Source: Malania oleifera
Taxonomy: Eukaryota > Streptophyta > Magnoliopsida > Santalales > Ximeniaceae
Assembly (NCBI RefSeq): GCF_029873635.1
Contig: NC_080422.1
Span: forward strand, 4,010,001 to 4,074,000
Direction: 5' to 3'
Length of the DNA: 64,000 nt
In this document: positions 23,301-34,400 of the stretch, in pieces
How positions within the stretch are numbered: the stretch's first letter is position 1
Layout of the letters: every line of letters starts with the position of its first letter
The notes under the pieces: model-generated
Databases searched by the model: none
Seen by the model: the letters and a program-made list of their open reading frames with translations, nothing else
What the model was told of the DNA's origin: nothing
Position numbers and translations under genes: made by a program

Positions 23301-24893
23301 CCTTGTAAGGTTATTTCACATAAATATTTTGTGGGCAATGAGTTTTGCATTCAATTTTGGGAAGACATTTGGGAGGGGAGTTCTTTGTATTGCACTTCTT
23401 TTGGTTGTTTTTAAATACTTTCCTCTTTGCACAATTAATATGTATCTTCATTTTTTTTTTTAATATTTTTTCTAGTAGGGCAGATTTCTCTTGGGATTTC
23501 CACTTTCATAGGGCACTCAATGATAGGGAGGTGTTGGTGCTCACCTCCTTTTTATGTTTGTTGGAGGGTAGTATTCTTTATGATAGGAGGGCTATCATTC
23601 GTTTGTGGATTCTTGATTCTTTGGGGGATTACCTCCACCTTTTTTTTTTTTTTTTTGGAGCATTTGACTCATAAAACTTGTACTTCCTGCTCCACAGTTC
23701 TATTTGGAAGGCCCAAGTACCCTCAAAGATTAAGGCTTTTGTTTGGTTAGTTGTTTTAATAGTTTTAACTCTTTAACAATCTATTACTGAGTAGGAGGCC
23801 TTTTAAGGCTTGGTCTCCAGATATTGTTTCCTTCGTTTTGATGGTTCAGAATCTGTCTTTCGCTTGTTTCTCCATTGCTCCTTTTCTCAGAGGGTGTAGA
23901 ATAATCTTTTAGGCTTATTTGGAGAGAGTTGGACATGCCTAGGGTCGGTGGAGGATTTTTTGGCCACCTCTTTTTGTCAGGTTTGGAATGGGTAAAGATG
24001 GGTCAACTTTGTGGAGGTTTGCAATGTGATTGGCAGGCAGTGTCGTTTTGATTTTCTTTTTTAAGTTTTGTTCATCTTCCAAGGAGGTTTTTTTTCCCTC
24101 TTATGCTCTTTTTTGTAATTCTTGTTCTTTTTAATAATATATCTTCTTTTTTTATTGAAAAAAAAAAAGCTAATGGTGATAGTTGCGTGGATAGGCTTTG
24201 GAATAGATGGATTAACATCTCAACTGACCAAATATGTATAACTTTTTCCCTTTAGCCAATACATCTCATAAATCTTATTTCTTTGAAAAGTTACTGTGTT
24301 GACTGTATAAGTATGTGTTCGGTTCTTGTAGGATGTTTTATTAGCTTTCTTGCATTATGGAGATGCTGTGTAACTTTTCCCCGTTCCTCCCCTTCGCTTC
24401 TGAACCAGAGTGGGGAAGCTAGTTTGAATTTTACAGATTATTCAAAGCTGATCATCTTATCTTTTGGCACTCAACTTGCTAAAAAAAAACACTAGGTTTT
24501 GTTCTCGTTGGCTTGTGCATATTGTTAATTTGCTGTATTCCTGATGCTTATGATCTATAATGACATTTATGGGTACATTATATTTGTTAATTGTCCATAT
24601 TTTAGCACGTCTGCTTCTTAGAGCAGGAAACTAAGACATATTTATTGCATTGTTACAGGGTAGAAGATGCCATTGAGATCCTGGAGTTTGTTCTTAAACT
24701 GAGAGAAGAAAAGCTTGGAACAGCAAATCCCGATTTTGATGACGAGAAGAAAAGGCTGGCAGAGCTTCTTAAAGAAGCGGGCAGGGCACGAAACAGAAAG
24801 GCAAAATCATTAGAGAATCTCATCGATCACAGCTCCAAGAGGAACAAGAAAGAGGTAACGAGGAGGTGGTCTGGTCTGGGCTTTAGAACTTAA
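14391..24893 (+). CDS. KLCR1: Kinesin light chain-related TPR protein (KLCR/CMU)
   Basis: There are three exons: 14391-15055, 17837-18745 and 24659-24893, all with GT-AG borders and matching phases, giving 603 codons with the stop. The protein begins [16 protein letters not shown], has a Pro/Ser-rich N-terminal tail (to about residue 75), then the conserved [20 protein letters not shown] segment. A long series of tetratricopeptide repeats follows (about 110-560). It ends in a basic tail [18 protein letters not shown]. Length and sequence agree with Arabidopsis KLCR1 (about 609 aa). Family knowledge: KLCR/CMU proteins sit on cortical microtubules, help hold cellulose synthase tracks in place and interact with IQD proteins; they are not proven kinesin subunits in plants. 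The start codon was chosen by Kozak context and homology. Introns 1 and 2 are 2781 and 5913 bp and contain transposons, yet the coding frame is intact. Confidence 0.95.
15056..17836 (+). other. KLCR intron 1
   Basis: GT at 15056 and AG at 17836. Apart from the TRIM it holds AT-rich DNA, poly-A/T runs and an alternating CA/GC-rich microsatellite (about 17493-17547). The open frame 16146-16475 has no recognisable domain. Confidence 0.85.
16859..17199 (+). mobile_element. TRIM element, 341 bp, in KLCR intron 1
   Basis: Two 118-bp terminal direct repeats (16859-16976 and 17082-17199) start TGTTAG(G/A)ATTATCCCACA and end ACCACCCAACA. They differ at only a few positions. One base after the first repeat lies TGGTATCAGAGC (16978-16989), the tRNA-iMet primer site. 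The tract GAGGGGGAGAT precedes the second repeat. This is the complete layout of a terminal-repeat retrotransposon in miniature, without coding capacity. The flanks AGAAA and TGAAA match at 4 of 5 bases. The host DNA on both sides repeats an ACCAATGCAATTCTTATA stretch (about 16813 and 17217), so the target itself carried a short duplication. Confidence 0.9.
20600..20990 (+). pseudogene. L1-type LINE fragment (3' zinc-finger/RVT region)
   Basis: Broken plus-strand frames read [20 protein letters not shown] and then [19 protein letters not shown]. This resembles the zf-RVT segment near the 3' end of plant L1 ORF2, where a W..P...WF....PK..F pattern is usual. Stops and frame changes show decay. 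It precedes a second, longer LINE fragment. Confidence 0.5.
21330..24167 (+). pseudogene. Decayed L1-type LINE ORF2 with poly-A tail, in KLCR intron 2
   Basis: Plus-strand frames read in order: [15 protein letters not shown] (about 21340), [20 protein letters not shown] (about 21550), [13 protein letters not shown] (about 21680), LQGVRQGDP (about 21850), [12 protein letters not shown] (about 23215) and a zf-RVT-like stretch near 23710. These are the usual blocks of plant L1 reverse transcriptase and its C-terminal region. A run of A residues at about 24158-24167 looks like the retrotransposition tail. Many stops and frameshifts make it non-functional. A foreign block (about 22560-23210) splits the frame between LGFWKVG and SLWHKVI. 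Confidence 0.75.
22560..23210. mobile_element. Probable non-autonomous DNA transposon (MITE-like) inside the L1
   Basis: This block interrupts a continuous L1 protein match. It contains a GGC/CAG-rich repeat (about 22860-22975). Near its right side it carries the phrases GGAATGTGATTCCATTCC and GCAAACCAAACGGGGG, which are common in plant MITE-like repeats. I could not define terminal inverted repeats or a TSD, so the class is uncertain. Confidence 0.4.
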
Positions 24894-27887
24894 TAAGAGG
24901 ATTTTTCTCTCATTTCTTTTGCACATTCTGTAACATAGGTCATGTATAGAGTGGTCAAATTGTAATTTGGTGGGCTTTCTGTTTTTGAGCTTTGGAATCT
25001 CAGTTTCTTTTCCTTGTTTATTGTTTTATCGCGAATATGTGCTGTGAGCTTGGAGCTGTTCACTGGGAAAATTTGATTGAATCAATTTATTCATGTATTT
25101 GCTTCTTTTTTTGGAAGCCCTATTTTATTTATTTTTTGGTTTATTTGTTTAAAAGCATTTATCTCGGTCATTCTAAATACCCTCCTGAAATTACCTTTTT
25201 TGATGCCTTTTGTTCTACAATAGTATTACTATTTGACATAAAAATACTTTTGTTCGTTTTGCCCACAAAGATTCCTGGAAATGAGAATACGGTATTTGCC
25301 GTAGCATTGGTGTTTCAAGGGTGCATTTGTTTTGTTGCCCCTGCAACACGAGACTAGTTTAACACCTATGTTTAGATTAGGTTAAGTGGCACGGTCTTGG
25401 GTACAACTCCAGTGAGGTACGGTCCATTTTTGCTCGATGATTCGATGATGGATTGTGACATTCGACACCTATAATAGAACAAGTGTGCCAACTTTTATCC
25501 ATTTTCATTGTATAAGGCTGGTGGTTGGACTGTCCTTTATTTTCTCTTTTTGTTATATTATGTTCATTAATGTATTTTGATTTTTAAATTATGTGTTTTA
25601 TAGATGTCAATTCATGCATGGAACAAGATAGTAACTGTTGGACAATCAGTCCTATAAAGCTTCAAAATAAATGTACCCTAAATCATTTCAAGGTATTAAT
25701 AATACACAATTTTTAATGTGCATATGTCATATAATTATAACAATCACTAATTAATAATAATAAAGAAAAATACTATTACTAATTAATTAATTACTATTAT
25801 AATAACTGAAAAATAACAACACTAATTGTTGATCGTAATAATTAAAGAAATAATAATGATTTGAATTTCTTCCGAGATTAGTAGTGGATAGTAAGGGATT
25901 TTTTGCTCTGTAAGGATGAGAATCTTAAATTATTTGTGGAGATTGAAAAATGATAAGGAAAGAAAAATACGAAATAATCTGCTTTGTCATGTTTGGTTAT
26001 TAAGATAAGTACGAAAGAAACAAAAAATATATCAAATCATACGGGAAAAAAATTTAATTTTACACATTATGTATATTTGATTTTTTTTTTTTATTTTTGA
26101 TTTTTAAAAGTATCAAAACAAATTTCATTACAAGTATTAGATATAGAAGAAAAATATACTGAAAAATAAATTTTCTTCTTATTTTTTTATCATTTCCTTC
26201 CTTCGATCTAAATTCTTTGATTCAAATAGGCATAAACATGTTAGATATCATATTTAAAATTGATAAAAAAGCTTGAACCAAACACCTCTTACAATGGTGA
26301 ACCATTTTTATAAGTGAAATTCCTAAAACATAACACCTAGTTACAAGTGTCATTCTTTTATTGGACCTACACATGATGGAGGTCCATTCTAAGTATATAT
26401 TTATTAATATTTCGATGACAAGGCATTGATTATTCATATATATACCGTCATCCCAATTGGACCTATGCAACCCTAACCCTAATACAAATATTATTTACAT
26501 CAATGCCCGTACTATTTATCTCAGCCCCACAATGTTTAAATTTTTAAATATCAAAAAAACAAATAAAAAATAATAAAAGATAAGTTTTGGTCAGGAGTTT
26601 GTATCAATCGCGAAAACAACTCGTAACTCATACCTTGTAAAGATGAAGTGCAATCTATTACTTGCAGTTCAATACATCAAAACCGAATAAACGATTCATG
26701 CGAATCACTTGACAATCTAAGAGATTCACAACAATGGAGGCTTATATACTAATACATGATTTTTTTTTTTTTTAATGTTTTTTCCTAGTTATAGGTCGAG
26801 CAATGAGCTACCTATGTTCAAGGCACCAACAAGCGTGCGCAAAAATATCTCGACATCAGCAGATTTAATCTTAATGCTATAAATAGTTGTATAATGCCAT
26901 CTTGTCTGCACCCAATGTTGCATTTAATTCGAGTTGTCATATGTAAAATGCACGAATGATTAATATTAGATTGTCAGTAGAAAATATTATTTTGTACATA
27001 AATGAATAAACGATTAACATCGAACCGTTACAAAAGTTATTTCAAATTAGTTATGTAAAGACAATTCCTAATCTGCATATAATTTGAACATAAATGATAT
27101 TTTATTTTGTTAATAGATAATATATATGTGTGTAGGAGACCAGTCACCAAGCCCACTTGCATGCATGCAACAAAATATGTGTGGTTGAGCTCATGCAATA
27201 ATCATGATCAACCTTTTCATAAAAATCAGGACCATCAATCAACGGCTCAAATTGCTTGAGATTTTTACCACTAATTAACCCAAAACTAGTAACTCTGGCA
27301 TAGTTGATGAAATAATAATTAACCCATATTTAGTAATTGAGTCCATTTTTTTTGGCTAGCCATATATATGCTATGCAAATAATTAACTGCGGAACTACAA
27401 ATTCAAGTTCATTTATTTTAATTAATCAAATCCAGATAAGGGCTGAGTGCTTATTCGATTTAAATTGAGAGTAAGATTAACATAAATGGATCGATCGTAA
27501 TAAGACATAACATATAGTCCACAAGATTTCTCAAGGGTTTGGAGAACACGAGTAAGATCTAAACACTCTTATTTATAGCTAATTTTCTTAACTTGAACTT
27601 GTGGCTTTTAGATTTGGATCCTAGTGGTGAGAATGATGAATGATGAATGATCTTAATTGGCTACCATACTAAAGGAACCCATCTATGAGTGACTCAAACA
27701 ATAAATAGGACCAATAGGGTTTTGATAAGATATAAACCTCGTAAGTAGTGCCATTTAATTGCACACAGCAATCCAACCCTCTCTCTAGAAAATACCCCCC
27801 CCCCCCACGATCTTCCATCTCTCCTTACAGGCTTACAGCTCTCTTCTTCTTCTTCTTTTTCTTCAGCTAGAGTTGAAGAAGCCAGCC
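24894..27887. other. Intergenic region between KLCR and SWEET
   Basis: It starts with the KLCR 3' UTR. AT-rich DNA without a supported gene follows. The DNA near 26222-26470 has an 82-codon minus-strand open frame with no recognisable domain. A run of C residues sits at about 27797-27807, and a TCT-rich leader precedes the SWEET start. Confidence 0.5.
27797..27807. repeat. Poly-C run upstream of SWEET
   Basis: About ten or eleven consecutive C residues about 85 bp before the start codon, probably in the 5' UTR. The length of such a run is prone to sequencing error and to natural variation. Confidence 0.8.
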
Positions 27888-30079
27888 ATGGTTTCTGCAG
27901 AAGGAGCTAGAACTGCAGTTGGAATTCTAGGTGAGCCAGCTAATGAGCCTCGTGAATGAATTGTATGTGTGTACATATAATTTTCTTCCTATCCATTTGG
28001 TGGAAACCTACTGATGTTTGCTTTGATTTTTCTTTTCAGGAAACATAATCTCACTCTTCTTGTTTTTGTCACCGGTGTAAGCAGCTAAGGCTCAAGAAAA
28101 ACTCTTATATAGAAATTTCTCTCTTCAACTCTCTCTCTCTAGAAATTTTATACCCGCATTGTATTTGGGAGTATGAATTTTGACTCTTGAATTTTGATTT
28201 GAGTGAAAAAGGAGAAGATTAATAGATTTCTTTCACTAATATTTCATAAAATTACCTATAATTTTATAAGAGAACATTTTTTGATGCATGTATTACTTAA
28301 TTAAATTAGAAGAACGTAGATTTAAAAAAAAAATATTAGATAGATCGAGCTTATCACTCACATGCACATATTCATTTTAAATCATTATTTCGTTACTCAA
28401 AAATTAATTAATAAGCTTTGTAATATGTATTAATTAATGATTTTAATTTGTAGGCCAACATTTATTCACATATGGAAGAAAGGGTCTGTGGAGCAGTACT
28501 CGCCGGTGCCATACCTAGCCGCCCTGGTGAACTGCATGATCTGGGTCATGTACGGCCTGCCCATGGTGCACCCCCACAGCTTCTTGGTCCTGACCATCAA
28601 CGGCGCCGGTCTCGTTATCGAGCTCACCTACCTCCTCCTCTTCCTCTTTTACTCCGGGGACCAGAGAGAGAGGCTCAAGGTGGTGGCGGCGATGCTCGCG
28701 GAGGTTGTGTTCATCGTGGCCGTGGCGCTTCTTGTACTCACTCTAGCCCACACCGAGGCCCGCCGCTCCATGGTGGTCGGAACCCTTTGCATTTTGTTTA
28801 ATGTGATGATGTACGCCTCGCCATTATTTGTCATAGTACGTGCTATTATTATTCTCGTGACACCTAAGTTTTTTTTTTATATATATTTTATTTTAGAGTT
28901 GAAATTAATATGAGGAGTGTGAATGCAAATGGATGCAGAAATTGGTGATAAGGACAAAAAGTGTGGAGTATATGCCCTTCTTCATCTCCTTTGCTTCCTT
29001 TGCCAATGGTGTTTCTTGGGCTTCTTATGCTCTTATCCGTTTTGATCCCTTCATTATTGTGAGTTCCTCTCCGAAACTTGTGATTAATTTAGTTGACGGG
29101 ACTAGATTGGCTTGAATAGTATTGGACCAACTCGGTCTATGTCTAAAGAGATCTTAAATTTATATATAATGTAATATTTCTAAACTTCAAGTTCACCTAA
29201 ATCCAAATTTAAGGTTCGAGATCTATTCTTCCAAAAGTAGGATAACTACGTGCTTGAGAATTTACATTTGTATTGATTCAGACAAGTATAAGGTTATATT
29301 GAGTTTTATCGGAAATAATACAAATGCAAATGTAAACTGACGACCTGAATGAAAAGAACCTAAAAAAACAAAACAAAACAATGGCAACAAGGATGGTCCA
29401 ATCCTTTTAGAGACCGATACGGCTTAGCCATTGTTGGCCAGTGGGTATGGATCGATAATCTTAGACTAACCCCCCTTGGGCTAGTCTTGTTCCACATCTA
29501 GGTCATACTAAAAAAAAGGTTGCTTAGTCTAGTAATGTTACCAAGACAAATGCACCCTTCATAGACTTGTGATGATTATGAGCTTAATGAGCAAGTAAGG
29601 TGGAGCTTACATAGAAAAAAAATATTTAGACAATCTACTTTGAATACGGCGTGATTGGATTATTTAACGTAACAATTTTTCGAAACTCATGCCATGCCTA
29701 CTCACTATGTCATCTCATGATAAGTAGCATTTGCTTATGTTGTTTCATATTGTTAATGAAAAAAGTTTAGTATTCTCATGTTGTCATGTAAATTTGTAAT
29801 GATCATATAAAACAACATTGTTCGATATTAAATTGTTGGTTGGTTTGGTGGATCCTCTACTTAACTTTGGGTTTTCCTTTACAGATCCCGAATGGGCTGG
29901 GCTCAGTGTTTGCCTTGGCCCAACTAGTGTTGTATGCCACCTACTACAAATCCACACAAAAGCAGTTGGCAGAAAGGAAGAGCAGAGGTGAGATGGGCTT
30001 GGCCCATGTCACAGTGGCAGAAGACTCACAACATTCCACTAAAGTGGGGACCGCTGAGCTCCAGAACGGTCATGTTTGA
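27888..30079 (+). CDS. SWEET: SWEET sugar transporter (clade II-like)
   Basis: Five exons: 27888-27930, 28040-28076, 28454-28835, 28939-29058 and 29885-30079. All borders are GT-AG, phases agree, and the product is 258 aa. SWEETs are seven-helix uniporters moving sugars down gradients across plasma or vacuolar membranes, built from two MtN3/saliva three-helix repeats (here about 10-95 and 130-215) joined by a linker helix. Family hallmarks seen: the SPVPYLA and TINGAG motifs, Asn76 and Asn197 at the expected sugar-binding positions, Trp57 and Trp181 lining the pocket, and the KSVEYMPF block. [13 protein letters not shown] and [12 protein letters not shown] resemble SWEET4/5/7, which mostly carry hexoses. 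Exon 3 (382 nt) appears to equal the usual exons 3 plus 4, so one intron is missing. The usual ASPLSVM is ASPLFVI here. The start ATG lies in the context GCCAGCCATGG. Confidence 0.95.
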
Positions 30080-31416
30080 CAATTCAGCATGGTGACGTGT
30101 CACCACCTAGATCCTTGGGTCCAATTAGAGATCGCCATTTCAGATTTCCATGCCGGGAAAATTAAGAGTAATGTATTGTTGTCACGGTAAAAATAGTAGT
30201 AATAATAAGCTATAATAGTTATGGTCCTTAAAAATTAAAGGCACAATTTAAGTATTAAGTTTTGCTTTGATACTGGTCATAATTGGGCCTTACTTCATCT
30301 TTCATTTCCTTTTCCACCCAAAAAATCAATGCTTAAAACATATAAATAACGTAAGAATGATCTCTACGTAATTTTTGCAGGAGACTTAAAATGTTTAGCA
30401 ATTTTAAAATGTATTACTTGAATCCACGTAAGTGAAAAGTGTGTTTGGTGCAACTCCTAATTGTACGAGTCTATCACGATCTTGTCATTTTAAGGGATTT
30501 AAATATCAGTATAACATTATATGATTGCTGAACTCCAATTTTTACATGAAAGAACCTTTTCTTCCAAGTATTTCTTCAAGAATGCTAGCACAAAGCACGA
30601 CCCTTAACGAGTATGCTAATCTCATTTCACCATATTAGTATTTTTCAGGCAAATATACCTTACTCGTATTCATATTTTATGTAACTTTTCTTCGGTCTGT
30701 TGGAGACTTACTCTAGACAAATACAATGAAAGATAACACATTATATCCACATTTTAATAAAATTTTAAAAAATCAAAATAATTTTATATTACATTCTATA
30801 CAAATTTTAACTACTTTAATGTTAAATGTTATATCTAGAAGCATAAATTTAGGATTTTGAATTTAGATTTGTATAAATTAAATAGAAATTCACACAATTT
30901 TGTACTTTGTTTCATTCAAATTCACAAAAAATCCAAATTTAAAGTTCTAAGTCTAAACCTTCCAATTAAACATTAGGTAAATCTAGCTATGACTCAGAAC
31001 TCCATCCATCAAACATAGTGTTGAATTTAACAAAGCTTTATACATAAGGATTAAACCATCAGCAGGATGGTTCTCTTAGATAAATCATAAACTCCCACAA
31101 AATTCCAGCAATAGAAGCATACCCCTTGTTTCAACTTCATTACCCCTTCTTCAAATGTCTTTATTTGGATTTCAGAAATTACATTGGATTTCAGAAATTA
31201 CATGACAGGAAAGTATAAAGGCTCAAAAAGCTTGAGAAAGGAGTTCACTGACAAGCAATTTCATCATTTTTCCACTAAAGAAAAGGGCAACCTGGATGGT
31301 ACAACGGAAAATTTCTTCCAGCTGGAATTTGGAACCGAAATCTAGTACCTGCACTTGCAAAGGTATTCTAAGACCCCTAACACTACAAGATTGGTGTTAC
31401 GAACTTCGCAATTTGA
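30080..31416. other. Convergent 3' intergenic region between SWEET and NLP
   Basis: About 1.3 kb, AT-rich, with the 3' ends of SWEET (+) and NLP (-) facing each other. No gene or element is recognised. It should hold both 3' UTRs. Confidence 0.6.
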
Positions 31417-34400
31417 TTACTGTAATTCCCCAGAGCTCTCATAGGAGCTTCCAAGATTGGCCATTACATCATGAACCCGTAGTCTGATTATACTCTTGCC
31501 TGATGATTGTGAAGTATCCATACACTCCTGCAAGTCTGAATCGCAAGCTATTAAAACCCACTCGTGATCATCATCCAGATACCTGATATCAAAAGTACCC
31601 ACCTCCAACTTCAGACGTTTTGCCACTTCCTCCTTCAACTCAAGAATACCAGAAGTTGAGGAGATTCTAAACCTTATAATATCCTCCCCGTAAATTGCTT
31701 TTATAGTCACCATCTTCACTTCTTGCCCAGCGGTATGAGGTGCTGTAGGAGTGGAACCATCCAATTGCTTGGAAGCAATATTAGAGCACAGTGGATTTGT
31801 CCAAATTGATTCCAGAACCTGTTCGTCCAAAGGGGCATCTGTTGATGCACATAGATTTCTCAGATCTTGTGAGCTTCCTGCATCTTCAATCAGCATTCCT
31901 CTTAATGGTTCTTGAAGTTCTGTGGTGATCACAGCATCAGGAATTGAGCGAACAGCCGAGACATTTAGTTCTGGTTGTTGAAATGCCAATTCCAAGGAGC
32001 CTGCAACTTCGATGCATTGTTCAGGGGCAGAAGACACAAATAAATCATTTGCTGGAGCAGTTTCATTTGCAAGACTACCATGGCATGAACCATGAGACAT
32101 TGGCAATCCAGTGCTTTCTTCTGTAGAGCCACTCCTTGTTTTGGACCTGTTTGAGCCATCACCAAACTCTGGTGGAAACCCACCTTGCCCAGGAATGACC
32201 TTTCCCACTTGTCCATCCCTTCCTGGTGTCTTACAAGTGTACGGTTCATTATCACCCCTCTCAAACTCCAAGAGATTTTGGCTTGGTGAATCCATTTGAG
32301 TGGAACCATTCAAACCAGCAGACCTAGAAATGGAACCCACAGCTCCTGGAATTGGACTTCTAGAGAGAGTATTAAGGCTGAAAGCTCCTTCAGCACCTTG
32401 AACAGATTCAATTACCCGCTTTAACTTAGAGAGGGAACGATTAACCTTGTTGATTTTGCGAGATGGCCACCGAGAGATTCCATGCCGTCGACAGATGCGC
32501 TTCATCGTTGTAGGACAAACTGTAAAAGCAAGAACCTTGATAAGAGAAGTCCATTTCAAATGCTACCGCAGGAGACTATTCCTGCTCTACATGAGCAAAA
32601 GCACAAGCAACAATTTTAAGTACACAAGCATACCACCAAGGCTCTTTGCAGCATCTTTAAGACTCCCTGCGAAGTATTTTTGAAGAACCTCTAAACTAAT
32701 TGACTTCTCAGCTTTTCCACGTTTTCTGTCCAAGGCCTTTCTTGTGTCTTCGTTCTCTGGAAGTGGAGGAGCTTTGCAGTTACTACCCACACTGACATCA
32801 TTCCATCTATCTTTCACAGCATCAAGTTCCACCATTAGCTTACTGTCTAATGAAGGCACCTGTACCATCTCACCCTCATCTGGAAAGGCCTCAGGCTCAG
32901 GTGGAGACTTAGAAGTTCGAGATATCCTAATGGATTCAAGTGCTGGATCATGTTTCTCATCCATTGATGATCTAATATCTTCAATGGATCCTGCCTCATC
33001 TAGTTCTTCTCCAGAAGCAATCTTGAGAGTACAGAAATGCCTCTTCATGGTAGCCAAAAGAGTGTTCAACAAGGTTCGCTGCTCGTTAGCATTAGTGATG
33101 CTAGGGGGAAGAAAGAACTCTAGAATGTAATCATCATTGCCAGTGTGGGTGCTTCTTAAACAAATTGCAAAACAGCTGGTCAACCGAAACATGCGTGCAT
33201 AATGTACCAAGGGGTATTCAGTTTTGCTGAATTGCGTAATATTACTGCAAAAACAAAAGCCATGAGATGAAAATGCTTTTCCAGCAACCCCCTGCCCCTT
33301 TTGTAAGTGATGCTCAGCACAGGCCTCCCGGAAACCCCACATGTGAGCATCTACAAGATAGAATGCTAAGTCAGTGGTGGACATGCAAATTTGGTCCATG
33401 CAGCTTCCATCAAAACTGGTGCAGCTTTTCTTCAGGCCACCGCCATCTGCTAGGACACTGCGATGCCTACATGGAACCCAAGTCTGTGCTAGAGGTAATT
33501 TGTGACTTTCACACACCATGGTCAATATCTCCAAGATTTCAGCCAGTGCACATTGGTGACCGTCATTGCAAATCTGTTTCAGAAGACATGGAAATTAAAT
33601 TTTGTAAAAATGGGAAATAAAAGAAAGAGATAGGAACATTGTATTTCAAATTACTATTCCACTTGCACACCTGTATGTTGGAATGATCCAATATTTCTGA
33701 ACTTTTCAAATTTACTGCCTGCAGTGGAACCGAAAAATAAGTAAATAAGCAGTACTTAAGGCTTAAGATGGAAAATAATTGTCAAAACACAGGGGCAACA
33801 ATAAATTAATGTACAAGGTTATTAAGCATTTGATGCACATAGTTCAACTCAACTTAAGCTCTACCAAGCCTTACTCTCGATTGACTGGTACGATCAAAAT
33901 GGACTCAATAACACAAATAAAACTATTTTTTTTTTTCCTTTCTTACTTTGATGTTGAAAATTGGGCAAAAAAAAATCTGGAGGTATGCAATGTGTTTTTT
34001 TCCTCTTCAAGCTAAATGACCATTCAAGCTTGGAATGGTTCAACAATGTACATCAAGCTACAAACATTCCTTAGAATGGTCTCTTCCAACACATGGAAAG
34101 ATGAACAAATTGAACTTGAATGGGTGTGCAAGTGTAAATGTGTAAAATTATCGTCATGATCTAGATTATGAAATTGATGACTAACATAAACTAACATCAG
34201 AATTGGCAGTGCATTTCGGGATTAGCCAAAGAAACTGTTGGGATTAGATCCTGGAGCAACAATCACACACGAAATGCAAACACACAAAATGGAACACCGG
34301 ATTTACGTGGTTCGGTTAAATCGACCTACGTCCACGGAGCACACACCAAATCACTATTACCACCGGGAGAATTATACAGGAGGAGCCACACTGCTTAACT

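Larger units (their letters stand above)
18746..24658 (+). other. KLCR intron 2 (5.9 kb)
   Basis: The donor GGTAAT at 18746 and acceptor TTACAG at 24658 join ...AATYDAMGR to VEDAIEILE, as in other KLCR proteins. The first 1.85 kb holds no recognised element. The rest is mostly LINE remains, in the same direction as the gene. Confidence 0.85.

Noticed and set aside
28472-28834. Alternative-frame open frames overlapping SWEET exon 3
   Set aside because: They are shadows of the GC-rich SWEET exon. Only the frame with MtN3 motifs has spliced partners.
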